Position numbers and translations under genes: made by a program. This document shows positions 56,427 through 64,000 of a stretch of 64,000 nucleotides of DNA, piece after piece; positions within the stretch are counted from its first letter, which is position 1, and the number at the start of each line of letters is the position of its first letter. The notes under the pieces are model-generated. The model was given only the letters and a program-made list of their open reading frames with translations. It ran no database searches and was not told where the DNA came from. This DNA is from Dokdonella sp041395345 (GTDB lineage Bacteria; Pseudomonadota; Gammaproteobacteria; Xanthomonadales; Rhodanobacteraceae), in assembly GCF_041395345.1 (NCBI RefSeq), contig NZ_JAWLAR010000004.1, positions 124,001 through 188,000 of the forward strand, read 5' to 3'.

Positions 56427-57473
56427 TCAGGCCTGGCTGGCGTGCCGCAGCGCCCTGGCATCGAGACGCCGACGCCTTGCGCGCCGGATCGCGCGCATGG
56501 CCGGACGTTCGACCAGGAAGGTCAGCCCTGTCGCGAGGATCGTGACCGCGACGGCGGCGACCAGGGCAGCCAGGCTGGCCGAGACACCGACGGTCTCCAG
56601 ATGCCAGATCAGGCTGAATCCGATTGCCTGGTGCAGCAGGTACAGCGAATAGGAGATCGTGCCGAGGAAGGCGAACGGTGCCCAGCGCAAACCACCCAGA
56701 AGCCCCGCCGCGAACAACGCGAAAATCGCCGTGCTGATCGCGGCCACCTCCAGATAGACGGGCTTGAAGGCGAGTCCGATCGCGACCAGGCACAGACCGA
56801 TCAGGGCGATGTCACCGCGACGTTCCAGCGGGTGCGTACGAATCCGGTAAAACAGGATGCCCAGCGCGAAATAGGGAATGTGGCGGACGATCAACAGCTC
56901 CCTGGCCGTATAGGAGAGGTGGATGTCGTGCTTTTCTGCAAGCCCGCAGATGACGGCGAGAACCAGCCACGCCACGATGATCCAGCGGATCCGGTGCAGC
57001 AGGCCAAGCACGAACCAGAACAGCATCTGCATATAGAAGAACAGCTCGACCTGCAGGGTCCAGTACGAGCCATCGAGATGCTCGGCACCGAGAATCTGCT
57101 GGATCATGGTGAAGTCGATAGCGACATCACGCCACGGAACCTGCTGCGCGGACATGCCGATCGTGTAGACGAAGGCAGCACTGATCAGGATGGCGGCCCA
57201 GTACGCCGGGAACAGGCGCGAGAATCGCGACACGACAAAATCCATCGCCGTGCGCGTGTGCTCGAGCGTCATGAAGATCACGAAGCCGCTGATCATGAAA
57301 AACAGGTGTACGCCGTAGTTGCCGAAGGCCAGCGAGATCGGGGCCGGGCCGATATGCCCGACCTCGTTGCCATAGTGCGTCGTGTAGTGGAAGGCCACGA
57401 CGGCCAATGCGGCCAACCCGCGCAACGCGTCGAGCTCGACGATGCGTGACGCTTTGGAACCCGATGTCTGCAC
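56427..57473 (-). CDS. Acyltransferase 3 family (OafA/ExoZ-like) membrane O-acyltransferase
   Basis: 348 residues with about ten membrane helices. The family start is clear: RIVELDALRGLAALAVVAFHYTTHYG, then GNYGVHLFFMISGFVIFMTLEHTRT and FVVSRFSRLFPAYWAAIL, later DGSYWTLQVELFFYMQMLFWF, and ISYSLYLLHQAIGFSLI. Likely O-acetylates the polymer or repeat unit at the inner membrane. Start GTG 57473 is a choice; a longer frame to 57701 overlaps the divergent glycosyltransferase. Convergent with the fusion gene. Confidence 0.88.
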   Translation of the reverse strand: MQTSGSKASRIVELDALRGLAALAVVAFHYTTHYGNEVGHIGPAPISLAFGNYGVHLFFMISGFVIFMTLEHTRTAMDFVVSRFSRLFPAYWAAILISAAFVYTIGMSAQQVPWRDVAIDFTMIQQILGAEHLDGSYWTLQVELFFYMQMLFWFVLGLLHRIRWIIVAWLVLAVICGLAEKHDIHLSYTARELLIVRHIPYFALGILFYRIRTHPLERRGDIALIGLCLVAIGLAFKPVYLEVAAISTAIFALFAAGLLGGLRWAPFAFLGTISYSLYLLHQAIGFSLIWHLETVGVSASLAALVAAVAVTILATGLTFLVERPAMRAIRRARRRRLDARALRHASQA

Positions 57474-57621
57474 GCCCGCTGCGCCTCTGAATGGGTCTGC
57501 CCACCCTGCGAGCGCAATTATGCGCCAGGATCGGCGTCCATTCCGACAGGTCGCCGGTTGTCGGACCCAAGTGTGGGCGCGCAGTCGATACAATCGTGTC
57601 TTTCGCAGACCCCCGGGCCGC

Positions 57622-58788
57622 ATGCGCATCCTTGTCGTTACCTCGCAGTTTCCCGTTGCCGGTGAACCCACGCGCGGTCGTCCGATCCACCAGACGGTCA
57701 CCGAACTCGGCCGCCTGGCCGAAGTGCGTGTGATCAGCCCGGTCGCGCGCTATCCGCGCTGGGCCCAGCCCAGGAGCTATCTGTTTCGCGCCCCCGATCC
57801 TGCCGAGCCGGTGAGCGCCTGTGACGTGGTCTACGTGACTTATCCGGCCTTGCCGATGCTGAGCCGCCCGTTCAATGGCTGGTTGTGTGCTCGCGCGATT
57901 CTGGCCGAAGCGCAGGCGTTCAAGCCGGATGTCATTCTTTCGTATTGGCTGTATCCCGACGCCTACGGCGCTCTGCGCGTCGCACGCGAACTGGGCGTCC
58001 CGCTGGTAGCCGGCGCGCGCGGTTCGGATATCCGCGTGCGCGATGTCGTCAGTCGACGCCTGACCGCGCCGGTCGTGCGCAAGGCCGATCGCCTGCTGGT
58101 GGTCAGCGCCGATCTCGGCCGGCTTGCGGTACGCGACTATGGGGCCGACGCCGACCGCGTTCGTGTCATCGCGAATGGCTGCGACGCCGCCACGTTTCAC
58201 CGCCGCGACCGGGCCGCGGCAAGAGTCGAACTCGGCCTCAGCGAAAATGCCGAACTGGTGCTCTATGTGGGGCGCCTGGTTGCCGAAAAAGGCTTGCGTG
58301 AACTGGTCGAAGCCATGCGCAGCCTGCGCGGCGAACATCCGCGAGCCGAACTGGTCCTGGTCGGCGACGGTCCGATGCGTGCAGAGCTGGCCGAGCTGGC
58401 GAAGGACCCGGCCAATCAGTTGAGACTGGCTGGTGCGCAACCCGCCAGTGAGGTAGCAAGCTGGATGGCCGCCTGCAATCTGCTCGCCTTGCCGAGCTAT
58501 TCCGAAGGACACCCGAACGTGCTGGTCGAGGCGCTGGCCTGCGGCCGACCGGTGGTCTCGACACCGGTCGGTGGCGTACCCGAGGTCGTCGACGACAGCT
58601 GTGCAATGCTGGTACCGCCGCGCGATGTGCCCGCGCTGGCGCATGCGCTGACCGACGTTCTCGACCGTGACTGGGATGAAACGGCATTGTCACGGCGTTT
58701 TTCACGCAGCTGGGGCGATGTCGCCGCAGAAACACTGGCCGCCTGTGACGAGGCGCTGGCCATTCACAGAACCGCAGCAGGGGAGTAG
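57622..58788 (+). CDS. Family 4 glycosyltransferase
   Basis: 388 residues. MRILVVTSQFPVAGEPTRGRPIHQTVTELG, PDVILSYWLYPDAYGALRVARELGVPLVAGARGSDI, VIANGCDAATFH, LYVGRLVAEKGLRELVEAM, LVGDGPMRAEL and the EX7E region SYSEGHPNVLVEALACGRPVVSTPVGGVPEVV. It is a GT-B retaining enzyme. ATG 57622 is supported by family alignment. TACAAT at 57589-57594 may be a -10 element, but no matching -35 was found. Confidence 0.92.
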   Translation: MRILVVTSQFPVAGEPTRGRPIHQTVTELGRLAEVRVISPVARYPRWAQPRSYLFRAPDPAEPVSACDVVYVTYPALPMLSRPFNGWLCARAILAEAQAFKPDVILSYWLYPDAYGALRVARELGVPLVAGARGSDIRVRDVVSRRLTAPVVRKADRLLVVSADLGRLAVRDYGADADRVRVIANGCDAATFHRRDRAAARVELGLSENAELVLYVGRLVAEKGLRELVEAMRSLRGEHPRAELVLVGDGPMRAELAELAKDPANQLRLAGAQPASEVASWMAACNLLALPSYSEGHPNVLVEALACGRPVVSTPVGGVPEVVDDSCAMLVPPRDVPALAHALTDVLDRDWDETALSRRFSRSWGDVAAETLAACDEALAIHRTAAGE

Positions 58789-58796
58789 ATCGGACC

Positions 58797-60737
58797 GTGT
58801 GTGGAATAGCAGGTTTCAGCGGTGCGGGCGCGGGCGGGCCGGAAGCGCAGGGCGTTCTCGAACGCATGATCCACACCCTGCATCATCGCGGGCCGGACGG
58901 CTACGGCTACCACGTCGCGCCGGGCATCGGTCTCGCCCATGCACGCCTCTCGATCATCGACCTGGTTACCGGTGACCAGCCCATCCACAACGAACGCGGG
59001 GACGTCTGGACGGTTTTCAATGGCGAGATCTTCAACTACGTCGAGCTGCGCGCCGATCTGATCGCGCAGGGCCACCACTTCTATACGCAGTCGGACACCG
59101 AGGTCATCGTCCACCTCTACGATCGTTACGGTGATCGCTTTGTCGAACACCTGAACGGGCAGTTCGCCATCGCGCTCTGGGATGCGCGCAGGCGACGCCT
59201 CGTCCTCGCCCGGGATCGCGCAGGCATTCGCCCCCTGTTCCACACCCGCGCCCGCGGCCGGATCTGGTTCGCCTCGGAGATCAAGGCTTTGCTTGCGGCG
59301 CTGCCCGAGCGCGCCCGCCTGCACGCGGGCGGCCTGGTCGAAGCCCTGACCTATTGGGCACCGGCTGACCCGGAAACCCTGTTTGAAGGTGTCCACAGCC
59401 TGCCACCCGGGCATCTGCTCACAATCGAGGAAGATGGCAGCGAAACCTTGACCCGCTACTGGGACTGGTCGTTTCCGGAAAGGGGCTCGCCGCCGGCGTT
59501 TACTTCCGTCGAGCAAGCCACCGACGAATTGCGCCGTCTGCTGGTCGATGCCATCCGCCTGCAACTGCGCGCTGATGTTCCGGTCGGCGCCTATCTGAGC
59601 GGAGGTCTCGACTCGTCCGGCATTGTCGCGATGATTCGCGGATTCACGCAGACGCCGGTGCGTACGTTTTCGGTTGCGTTCGAAGATGCCGAGTTCGATG
59701 AAAGCGAGCACCAGCAGGCCATGGTGCGTCATCTTGGAACCGACCACACCACCTTGCGCTGCACCCGCGAACAGATCGGCGAAGCGTTTCCGCGGCTGAT
59801 CCGGCACGCCGAGGTGCCGGTCCTGCGCACGGCACCGGTCCCGATGATGCTGCTCTCGCAGCGTGTTCGCGAGGAGGGCTTCAAGGTCGTCCTCACCGGC
59901 GAAGGCGCCGACGAGGTCTTCGGCGGCTACGACATTTTCAAGGAAGCCAAGGTGCGCCGATTCTGGGCCAGCCAGCCGGGCTCGACCCTGCGTCCGAAAC
60001 TGCTCGGCCGTCTGTATGGCTATCTCGAGAACTCACCGGTCAGCAACCCGGCTTTTGCGCAATCCTTTTTCGGCCAGGGCCTCGAGCATATCGATCGCCC
60101 GATCTTCGCCCATGTGCCGCGCTGGACCACCTCGGCGCGCGCGCTCAATTTCCTTTCCGACGAGTTGCGCGCCAGCGTGGGCCCTCGCGATGCGCTGGAC
60201 TGGTATGAACAGCGTCTGCCGCAGGAAATCAGGCGTTGGACGCCACTGGCACGCGACCAGTATGTCGAGGCCAAGTCATTGCTGGCCGGCTATCTGCTCG
60301 CCGCGCAGGGTGATCGCGTCGCATCGGCGAATTCGGTTGAAGGTCGCGTGCCCTACCTGGATCACCGCGTGATCGAGTTCGGCAACCGCCTGCCACCCAA
60401 CTACAAGATCCGCGGCCTGACCGAAAAATACCTGTTGCGGCGCGCACTCTCGGACCTGCTGCCGCTCGATATCGTGACCCGCACCAAGCAGCCGTATCGT
60501 GCCCCGGACAGCCAGAGCTTCTTCAACAACGGCAAGGCGCCCGATTACGTGACCGACCTGCTCAGCGCCGAGCGCATCAGGAAATCGGGCTATTTCGACG
60601 CCACCCGCGTGGGCCGCCTGCTCGACAAGTGCCGGGCCGGCAAGGCCACCGGGTTTGCCGACAACCAGGCCTTCGTCGGCATTCTCTCGACGATGCTGCT
60701 GGATGAAACCTTCATGCGCGGAGCACCGGACACCTGA
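58797..60737 (+). CDS. Asparagine-synthase-like amidotransferase of the EPS locus
   Basis: 646 residues starting GTG 58797, so that the N-terminal Cys (MCGIAGFSG) is exposed for class II glutamine amidotransferase activity. Domain 1 (1 to about 220) has LHHRGPDGYGYH and VFNGEIFNYVELR. Domain 2 (about 240-640) has the pyrophosphatase loop YLSGGLDSSGIVAMI, LTGEGADEVFGGYDIFKEAK and the ending LDHRVIEFGNRLP. Such enzymes in EPS and exosortase loci (TIGR03108-like, from memory) probably amidate a carboxyl group on the polymer and not free aspartate. Follows the GT4 gene by 8 bases. Confidence 0.9.
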   Translation: MCGIAGFSGAGAGGPEAQGVLERMIHTLHHRGPDGYGYHVAPGIGLAHARLSIIDLVTGDQPIHNERGDVWTVFNGEIFNYVELRADLIAQGHHFYTQSDTEVIVHLYDRYGDRFVEHLNGQFAIALWDARRRRLVLARDRAGIRPLFHTRARGRIWFASEIKALLAALPERARLHAGGLVEALTYWAPADPETLFEGVHSLPPGHLLTIEEDGSETLTRYWDWSFPERGSPPAFTSVEQATDELRRLLVDAIRLQLRADVPVGAYLSGGLDSSGIVAMIRGFTQTPVRTFSVAFEDAEFDESEHQQAMVRHLGTDHTTLRCTREQIGEAFPRLIRHAEVPVLRTAPVPMMLLSQRVREEGFKVVLTGEGADEVFGGYDIFKEAKVRRFWASQPGSTLRPKLLGRLYGYLENSPVSNPAFAQSFFGQGLEHIDRPIFAHVPRWTTSARALNFLSDELRASVGPRDALDWYEQRLPQEIRRWTPLARDQYVEAKSLLAGYLLAAQGDRVASANSVEGRVPYLDHRVIEFGNRLPPNYKIRGLTEKYLLRRALSDLLPLDIVTRTKQPYRAPDSQSFFNNGKAPDYVTDLLSAERIRKSGYFDATRVGRLLDKCRAGKATGFADNQAFVGILSTMLLDETFMRGAPDT

Positions 60738-60761
60738 TCGGCCAGCGCGTGCGGTGCGCGC

Positions 60762-61940
60762 TTATTCGCTGACGAGCTCGATGCGCAGCAGCTTGCCGCT
60801 GTCCGCATCGGTCAGCGCATAGAGCCTGCCATCCGGCCCGACCCGCACATCGCGAATGCGTTCGCCGCGATCCTTCAGCAGGCGTTCCTCGTGGACGATG
60901 GCGTCGCCCTCCAGCTCAAGCCGGATCAGGCTCGTGCCGGCGAGAGCGCCCATGAACAGATTGCCCTTCCAGCCGGGCATCTGTTCGGCGTCGTAGAACG
61001 CCATGCCGCTGACCGCCGGCGACACCTTCCAGTAGTGATGGGGCTGCTCCATGCCCGGGGCTTCGGTGCCGATCGCCTCGGGAATCGGATCGCCATCGTA
61101 GTTGATGCCGTAGGTGATGATCGGCCAGCCATAGTTCTTGCCGGCTTGCGGAATGTTGATCTCGTCGCCGCCCTTGGGCCCGTGCTCGCTGGTCCAGAGT
61201 TGCTTCGTCCAGGGATTCAGCGCCGCTCCCTGCATGTTGCGATGTCCGTAGGACCAGATCTGCGCAGGAACGTCTTTCTGCCCGACAAAGGGATTGTCGG
61301 CAGGCACGCTGCCGTCGGGATTGATGCGCACCAGCTTGCCCTGCAACTTGTCGAGATCCTGGGCGGTCGGTCGCTTGTTGTTCTCACCCTGGGTCACGAA
61401 CAGGTGGCCGGAATCGTCGAAAACCAGACGCGAACCGACATGCGTACCGCTGGACAGTTTGGGCTCCTGCTCGTAGATCACCTTGCCGTCGCGCAGGCTC
61501 CTGTCTTCCAGCCTGGCCCGGAACACGGCCGTGCCGGCCAGGTTGCCTCGCCAGTTGGGCTTGGCGTAGGAAAGATAGATCAGGCCGCTGCTGGCGAAAT
61601 CCGGTCCGACCGCCACGTCGAGCAAGCCCGACTGGCCGCTGACGAAGATCGTCGGCAGACCGGAAATCTCGCTGATGAAGCCGCCGCTGGCGTCCAGCAG
61701 CAGCAGTCGTCCCGGACGTTCGGTCACCAGCATCCGGCCATCGGGAAGGAAGGCCAGCGCCCACGGATGATCGAAACCTCTGGCGAGCTCGACGATTCGG
61801 ACCTCTCCGCGCTCGCTGGATTCGGTTTGCCCCACCGCGTCACCGGCCGATACCGGTTCCTGTCGGGCGGGCGCATCGGGATGCGACGTGCACGCCGTGA
61901 TGACAAGCAGCACGACTGCCATGGCTACGCTGGATCGCAT
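60762..61940 (-). CDS. PQQ-dependent sugar dehydrogenase lipoprotein (YliI/Asd-like)
   Basis: 392-residue lipoprotein. Signal peptide RSSVAMAVVLLVITACTSH with lipobox ITAC. The mature protein is a six-bladed propeller: GFDHPWALAFLPDGRMLVTERPGRL, GLLDVAVGPDF, SGTHVGSRLVFDDSGHLFVTQGE, IWSYGHRNMQGAALNP, LWTSEHGPKGGDEIN and GRLYALTDADSGKLLRIE; the GHRN and HVGSR residues fit the PQQ-binding soluble aldose dehydrogenase group. It oxidises sugars in the periplasm. ATG 61940 gives a proper signal peptide. Converges on the amidotransferase gene (24 bases). Confidence 0.88.
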   Translation of the reverse strand: MRSSVAMAVVLLVITACTSHPDAPARQEPVSAGDAVGQTESSERGEVRIVELARGFDHPWALAFLPDGRMLVTERPGRLLLLDASGGFISEISGLPTIFVSGQSGLLDVAVGPDFASSGLIYLSYAKPNWRGNLAGTAVFRARLEDRSLRDGKVIYEQEPKLSSGTHVGSRLVFDDSGHLFVTQGENNKRPTAQDLDKLQGKLVRINPDGSVPADNPFVGQKDVPAQIWSYGHRNMQGAALNPWTKQLWTSEHGPKGGDEINIPQAGKNYGWPIITYGINYDGDPIPEAIGTEAPGMEQPHHYWKVSPAVSGMAFYDAEQMPGWKGNLFMGALAGTSLIRLELEGDAIVHEERLLKDRGERIRDVRVGPDGRLYALTDADSGKLLRIELVSE

Positions 61941-62237
61941 GGTTGCACCTGTTTCGTCGTCGGGTCTGGCCCCGAACCATAGCCAATTCGCCGAAAAGCT
62001 GCACGCGCGCACTCACACCGCTGTCCCGATGGCCCGCGGGGAAGCCAAGTCCACCTGCTTTGGTGCACAATTGAGGATTACGGCCTGACTGACGGGGCGG
62101 TGGGCGTCGTACCAGCCGATTTTTTCGGGTTTGGCTGTAGCCGTTTTCCTCAGCAAGCCTGCATACGCGCCATGGCGGTCAATGGGCGATCGATCGTCCG
62201 TTCCGCGGGGCCACAAGACCGGGGTGAAACCAGATCG

Positions 62238-62486
62238 ATGGATCACAAAAAGCAGATCAAGAAGTTCGTGCTCGAAAACTATCTTTTCACCGACGATGAA
62301 AGCGCGCTTGCCGACAGCGATTCGCTGATCCGCAACGGTATCGTCGATTCGACCGGCATGCTCGAACTGATCGGGCACCTCGAAGAGACCTACTCGATCA
62401 AGGTCGAGAATGCGGAAATGATTCCAGCCAATTTCGATTCCATCGACACGATCGGGGCGTTCGTCGAAAACAAGCTGTCTGCGTAG
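62238..62486 (+). CDS. Acyl carrier protein
   Basis: 82 residues, acidic, four-helix pattern. The phosphopantetheine Ser lies in GIVDSTGMLELIGHLEETY (DSTG, where fatty-acid ACP has DSLD), as in carrier proteins of specialised loci. No signal. ATG 62238 is the only suitable start; 297 bases separate it from the divergent sugar dehydrogenase, with nothing else seen in that gap. Followed after 9 bases by an AMP-ligase that likely loads it. Confidence 0.87.
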   Translation: MDHKKQIKKFVLENYLFTDDESALADSDSLIRNGIVDSTGMLELIGHLEETYSIKVENAEMIPANFDSIDTIGAFVENKLSA

Positions 62487-62495
62487 ATTGCTCGC

Positions 62496-64000
62496 ATGGC
62501 CTCGCTTACCTCACGTGTCGAACGGATAGCACGCAGCGAGCCCGAACGACGCGCGGTTGCTTGCGGCGAGCAGCGCATCGACTACGGCACCCTCTGGGCA
62601 CAGGCAAACGCTTTCGCGGCGTTTCTGCGCAACTCAGGCATTGTCGACGGTGACCGGGTTGCCCTGATCCTGCCCAACGGCATCGAGGCGATCGTTGCCT
62701 GTTATGGCAGCTGGCTCGCTGGCGCAGTGATCGTGCCGCTCAACGCGCAGGCACGTGCGCGCGACCTCGAACCGTGGCTGCGTCACTGCGAGGCACGCTG
62801 CGTGGTCCACGAATCCGGGCACGGCGACGCCGAATCGGCTCTCGCGGCCCTCGAGCTGCCGCCACTGCGCGTTGCTACGGGAACCGGCGAAGCGACGCCG
62901 GGAACCATCGCCTGGCAGACCGCTGTCGAAACCATGGCAACGCCCGCCGCGACAACGGCCGAACCTGCCGATCTGGCCATGATCCTCTATACCTCGGGAA
63001 CGACCGGCGCCCCCAAGGGCGTCATGCTCGGTCATGCAGGACTTGCCGCCAATGTCGACTCGATCATCGACTATCTGGAGCTCGACAGGAACGACAGCAT
63101 CGTGTCGGTACTGCCGTTCTACTATTCCTACGGGGCATCGGTGCTGCATACGCATCTTGCTGTCGGCGGCTTCCTCGTCATCGAACCCAACCTGGTATTT
63201 CCACACATGATCGTGGAAACCATGGCGCGTGAGCGCGTCAGCGGTTTCTCGGGCGTGCCTTCGACCTTCCTGCTCCTGCTCAATCGGGTGCCGCTGGCCG
63301 ACCATGACCTGTCGTCACTGCGATACGTGACCCAGGCCGGTGGCGCCATGGCCCCGGCCACCACGCAGCGTCTGCAGCAAGCGCTGCCGCAGGTCCGGAT
63401 CTTCATCATGTACGGACAGACCGAAGCCACCGCACGCCTGACCTGGTTGCCGCCGCAGAAACTGGTGGAAAAATCCGGTGCGGTCGGCATACCGATTCCG
63501 GGCGTCGAGCTTGTGGTCCGTCGTGAAGACGGACAGCTGGCGGAACCGTTCGAAGTCGGTGAGGTGCATGCCCGCGGACCCAATCTCATGCTCGGCTACT
63601 GGCGCAATCCCGATGCGACTGCGGCCGTACTGAGCGAGGGCTGGCTAAAGACCGGTGACATGGGCCATCTCGACAGCGACGGCTATCTGTTCCTGTCCGG
63701 TCGTCGCAGCGACATGATCAAGACCGGCGCCCATCGCGTGCATCCGAAGGATGTCGAGGAAGTCATTGCCGAGTTGCCCGCGATCGCAGAGACGGCCGTG
63801 GTCGGCATCGACGACGACACCCTCGGCCAGGTCATCAAGGCCTTCATCGTCGTCTCGACAGAACAGAGCCTGACGGTCAACCAGGTCAAGGCGCATTGCC
63901 GGGATAGACTGGCCGCCTACAAGATTCCGAAACACATCGAATTCGTCGACGCGTTGCCGAAGACCGCCTCTGGCAAGATCCGGCGTGCGGAACTGATTGC
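62496..64000 (+). CDS. AMP-dependent acyl/amino-acid ligase (ANL superfamily), 3' end cut by window edge
   Basis: 501 codons from ATG 62496 to the edge, no stop, so the gene continues. Begins MASLTSRVERIARSEPERRA. ANL motifs: MILYTSGTTGAPKGVMLGHA (P-loop A3), FIMYGQTEATARL (A5), GWLKTGDMGHLDSDGYL (A7), SGRRSDMIKTGAHRVHPKDVEEV (A8), and near the edge PKTASGKIRRAEL with the catalytic Lys (A10). Only a few residues are missing. Next to a carrier protein, it probably adenylates an acid and transfers it to the ACP, as proposed for the AMP-ligase of exosortase-type loci. Substrate unknown. Confidence 0.9.
   Translation, partial: MASLTSRVERIARSEPERRAVACGEQRIDYGTLWAQANAFAAFLRNSGIVDGDRVALILPNGIEAIVACYGSWLAGAVIVPLNAQARARDLEPWLRHCEARCVVHESGHGDAESALAALELPPLRVATGTGEATPGTIAWQTAVETMATPAATTAEPADLAMILYTSGTTGAPKGVMLGHAGLAANVDSIIDYLELDRNDSIVSVLPFYYSYGASVLHTHLAVGGFLVIEPNLVFPHMIVETMARERVSGFSGVPSTFLLLLNRVPLADHDLSSLRYVTQAGGAMAPATTQRLQQALPQVRIFIMYGQTEATARLTWLPPQKLVEKSGAVGIPIPGVELVVRREDGQLAEPFEVGEVHARGPNLMLGYWRNPDATAAVLSEGWLKTGDMGHLDSDGYLFLSGRRSDMIKTGAHRVHPKDVEEVIAELPAIAETAVVGIDDDTLGQVIKAFIVVSTEQSLTVNQVKAHCRDRLAAYKIPKHIEFVDALPKTASGKIRRAELI

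Overview
The window is 64 kb of a high-GC gammaproteobacterial chromosome (roughly 62-65 % G+C by eye). Gene content and order suggest the Lysobacterales (Xanthomonadales), perhaps near Rhodanobacteraceae: rhlB diverges from trxA-rho, dtd lies next to rpoD, there is a phasin gene, the atp operon runs into glmU, and GGGAATNGGGAAT hairpins are scattered between genes. This placement is inference from gene content; no rRNA is present.

Region 1 (1-9600) is housekeeping: rhlB (partial, minus), trxA, rho, an LpxL/HtrB-type acyltransferase (minus), dtd, rpoD, tRNA-Ile2(CAU), queD, and a phasin with a promoter-like region and a strong terminator. Region 2 (9800-14030) is a signalling cluster: an FHA-GAF-PP2C phosphatase (plus) facing three minus-strand genes for a cNMP-binding/FHA protein, a coiled-coil/FHA protein and a STAS protein. 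It resembles a partner-switching system with no anti-sigma kinase in view. Region 3 (14290-23850) is a 107-bp tandem repeat array, then atpI-B-E-F-H-A-G-D-C and glmU. Five consecutive gaps from atpH to glmU carry hairpin repeats, which is unusual for this operon.

Region 4 (23890-64000) is a large exopolysaccharide locus in several transcription blocks. Plus-strand genes make nucleotide-sugar enzymes (UDP-sugar 6-dehydrogenase, UDP-glucuronate 4-epimerase-like, GalE), the export apparatus (Wza-like lipoprotein, Wzc-like chain-length protein, degenerate CpsD-like ATPase, outer-membrane beta-barrel) and secreted lyase-like enzymes. A perfect CRP/Clp-type palindrome precedes the Wza-like gene. 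Four lyase-like proteins form two paralogous pairs, and in each pair one member has a short NGFD C-terminal tail that the other lacks. Minus-strand blocks carry a GT2, an undescribed membrane NodB-like protein, two polysaccharide deacetylases, a GT4, a CapK-type ligase, Wzx and Wzy, mostly coupled by GTGA overlaps. A lower-GC island with a DUF418 membrane protein and a PD-(D/E)XK nuclease-like protein interrupts the locus. The right end holds a membrane J-domain protein, methyltransferase, glycosyltransferases, a Gfo/Idh/MocA-epimerase fusion, an acyltransferase-3, an asparagine-synthase-like amidotransferase, a sugar dehydrogenase lipoprotein, an acyl carrier protein and an AMP-ligase that runs off the right edge.

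Together region 4 could make sugar precursors, assemble and decorate repeat units in the cytoplasm (methyl, acyl, amide, perhaps a carrier-protein-bound acyl group), flip and polymerise them (Wzx/Wzy), export the chain (Wza/Wzc/beta-barrel) and trim it outside. The set resembles exosortase (XrtA)-associated EPS clusters, but no exosortase is present in this window.
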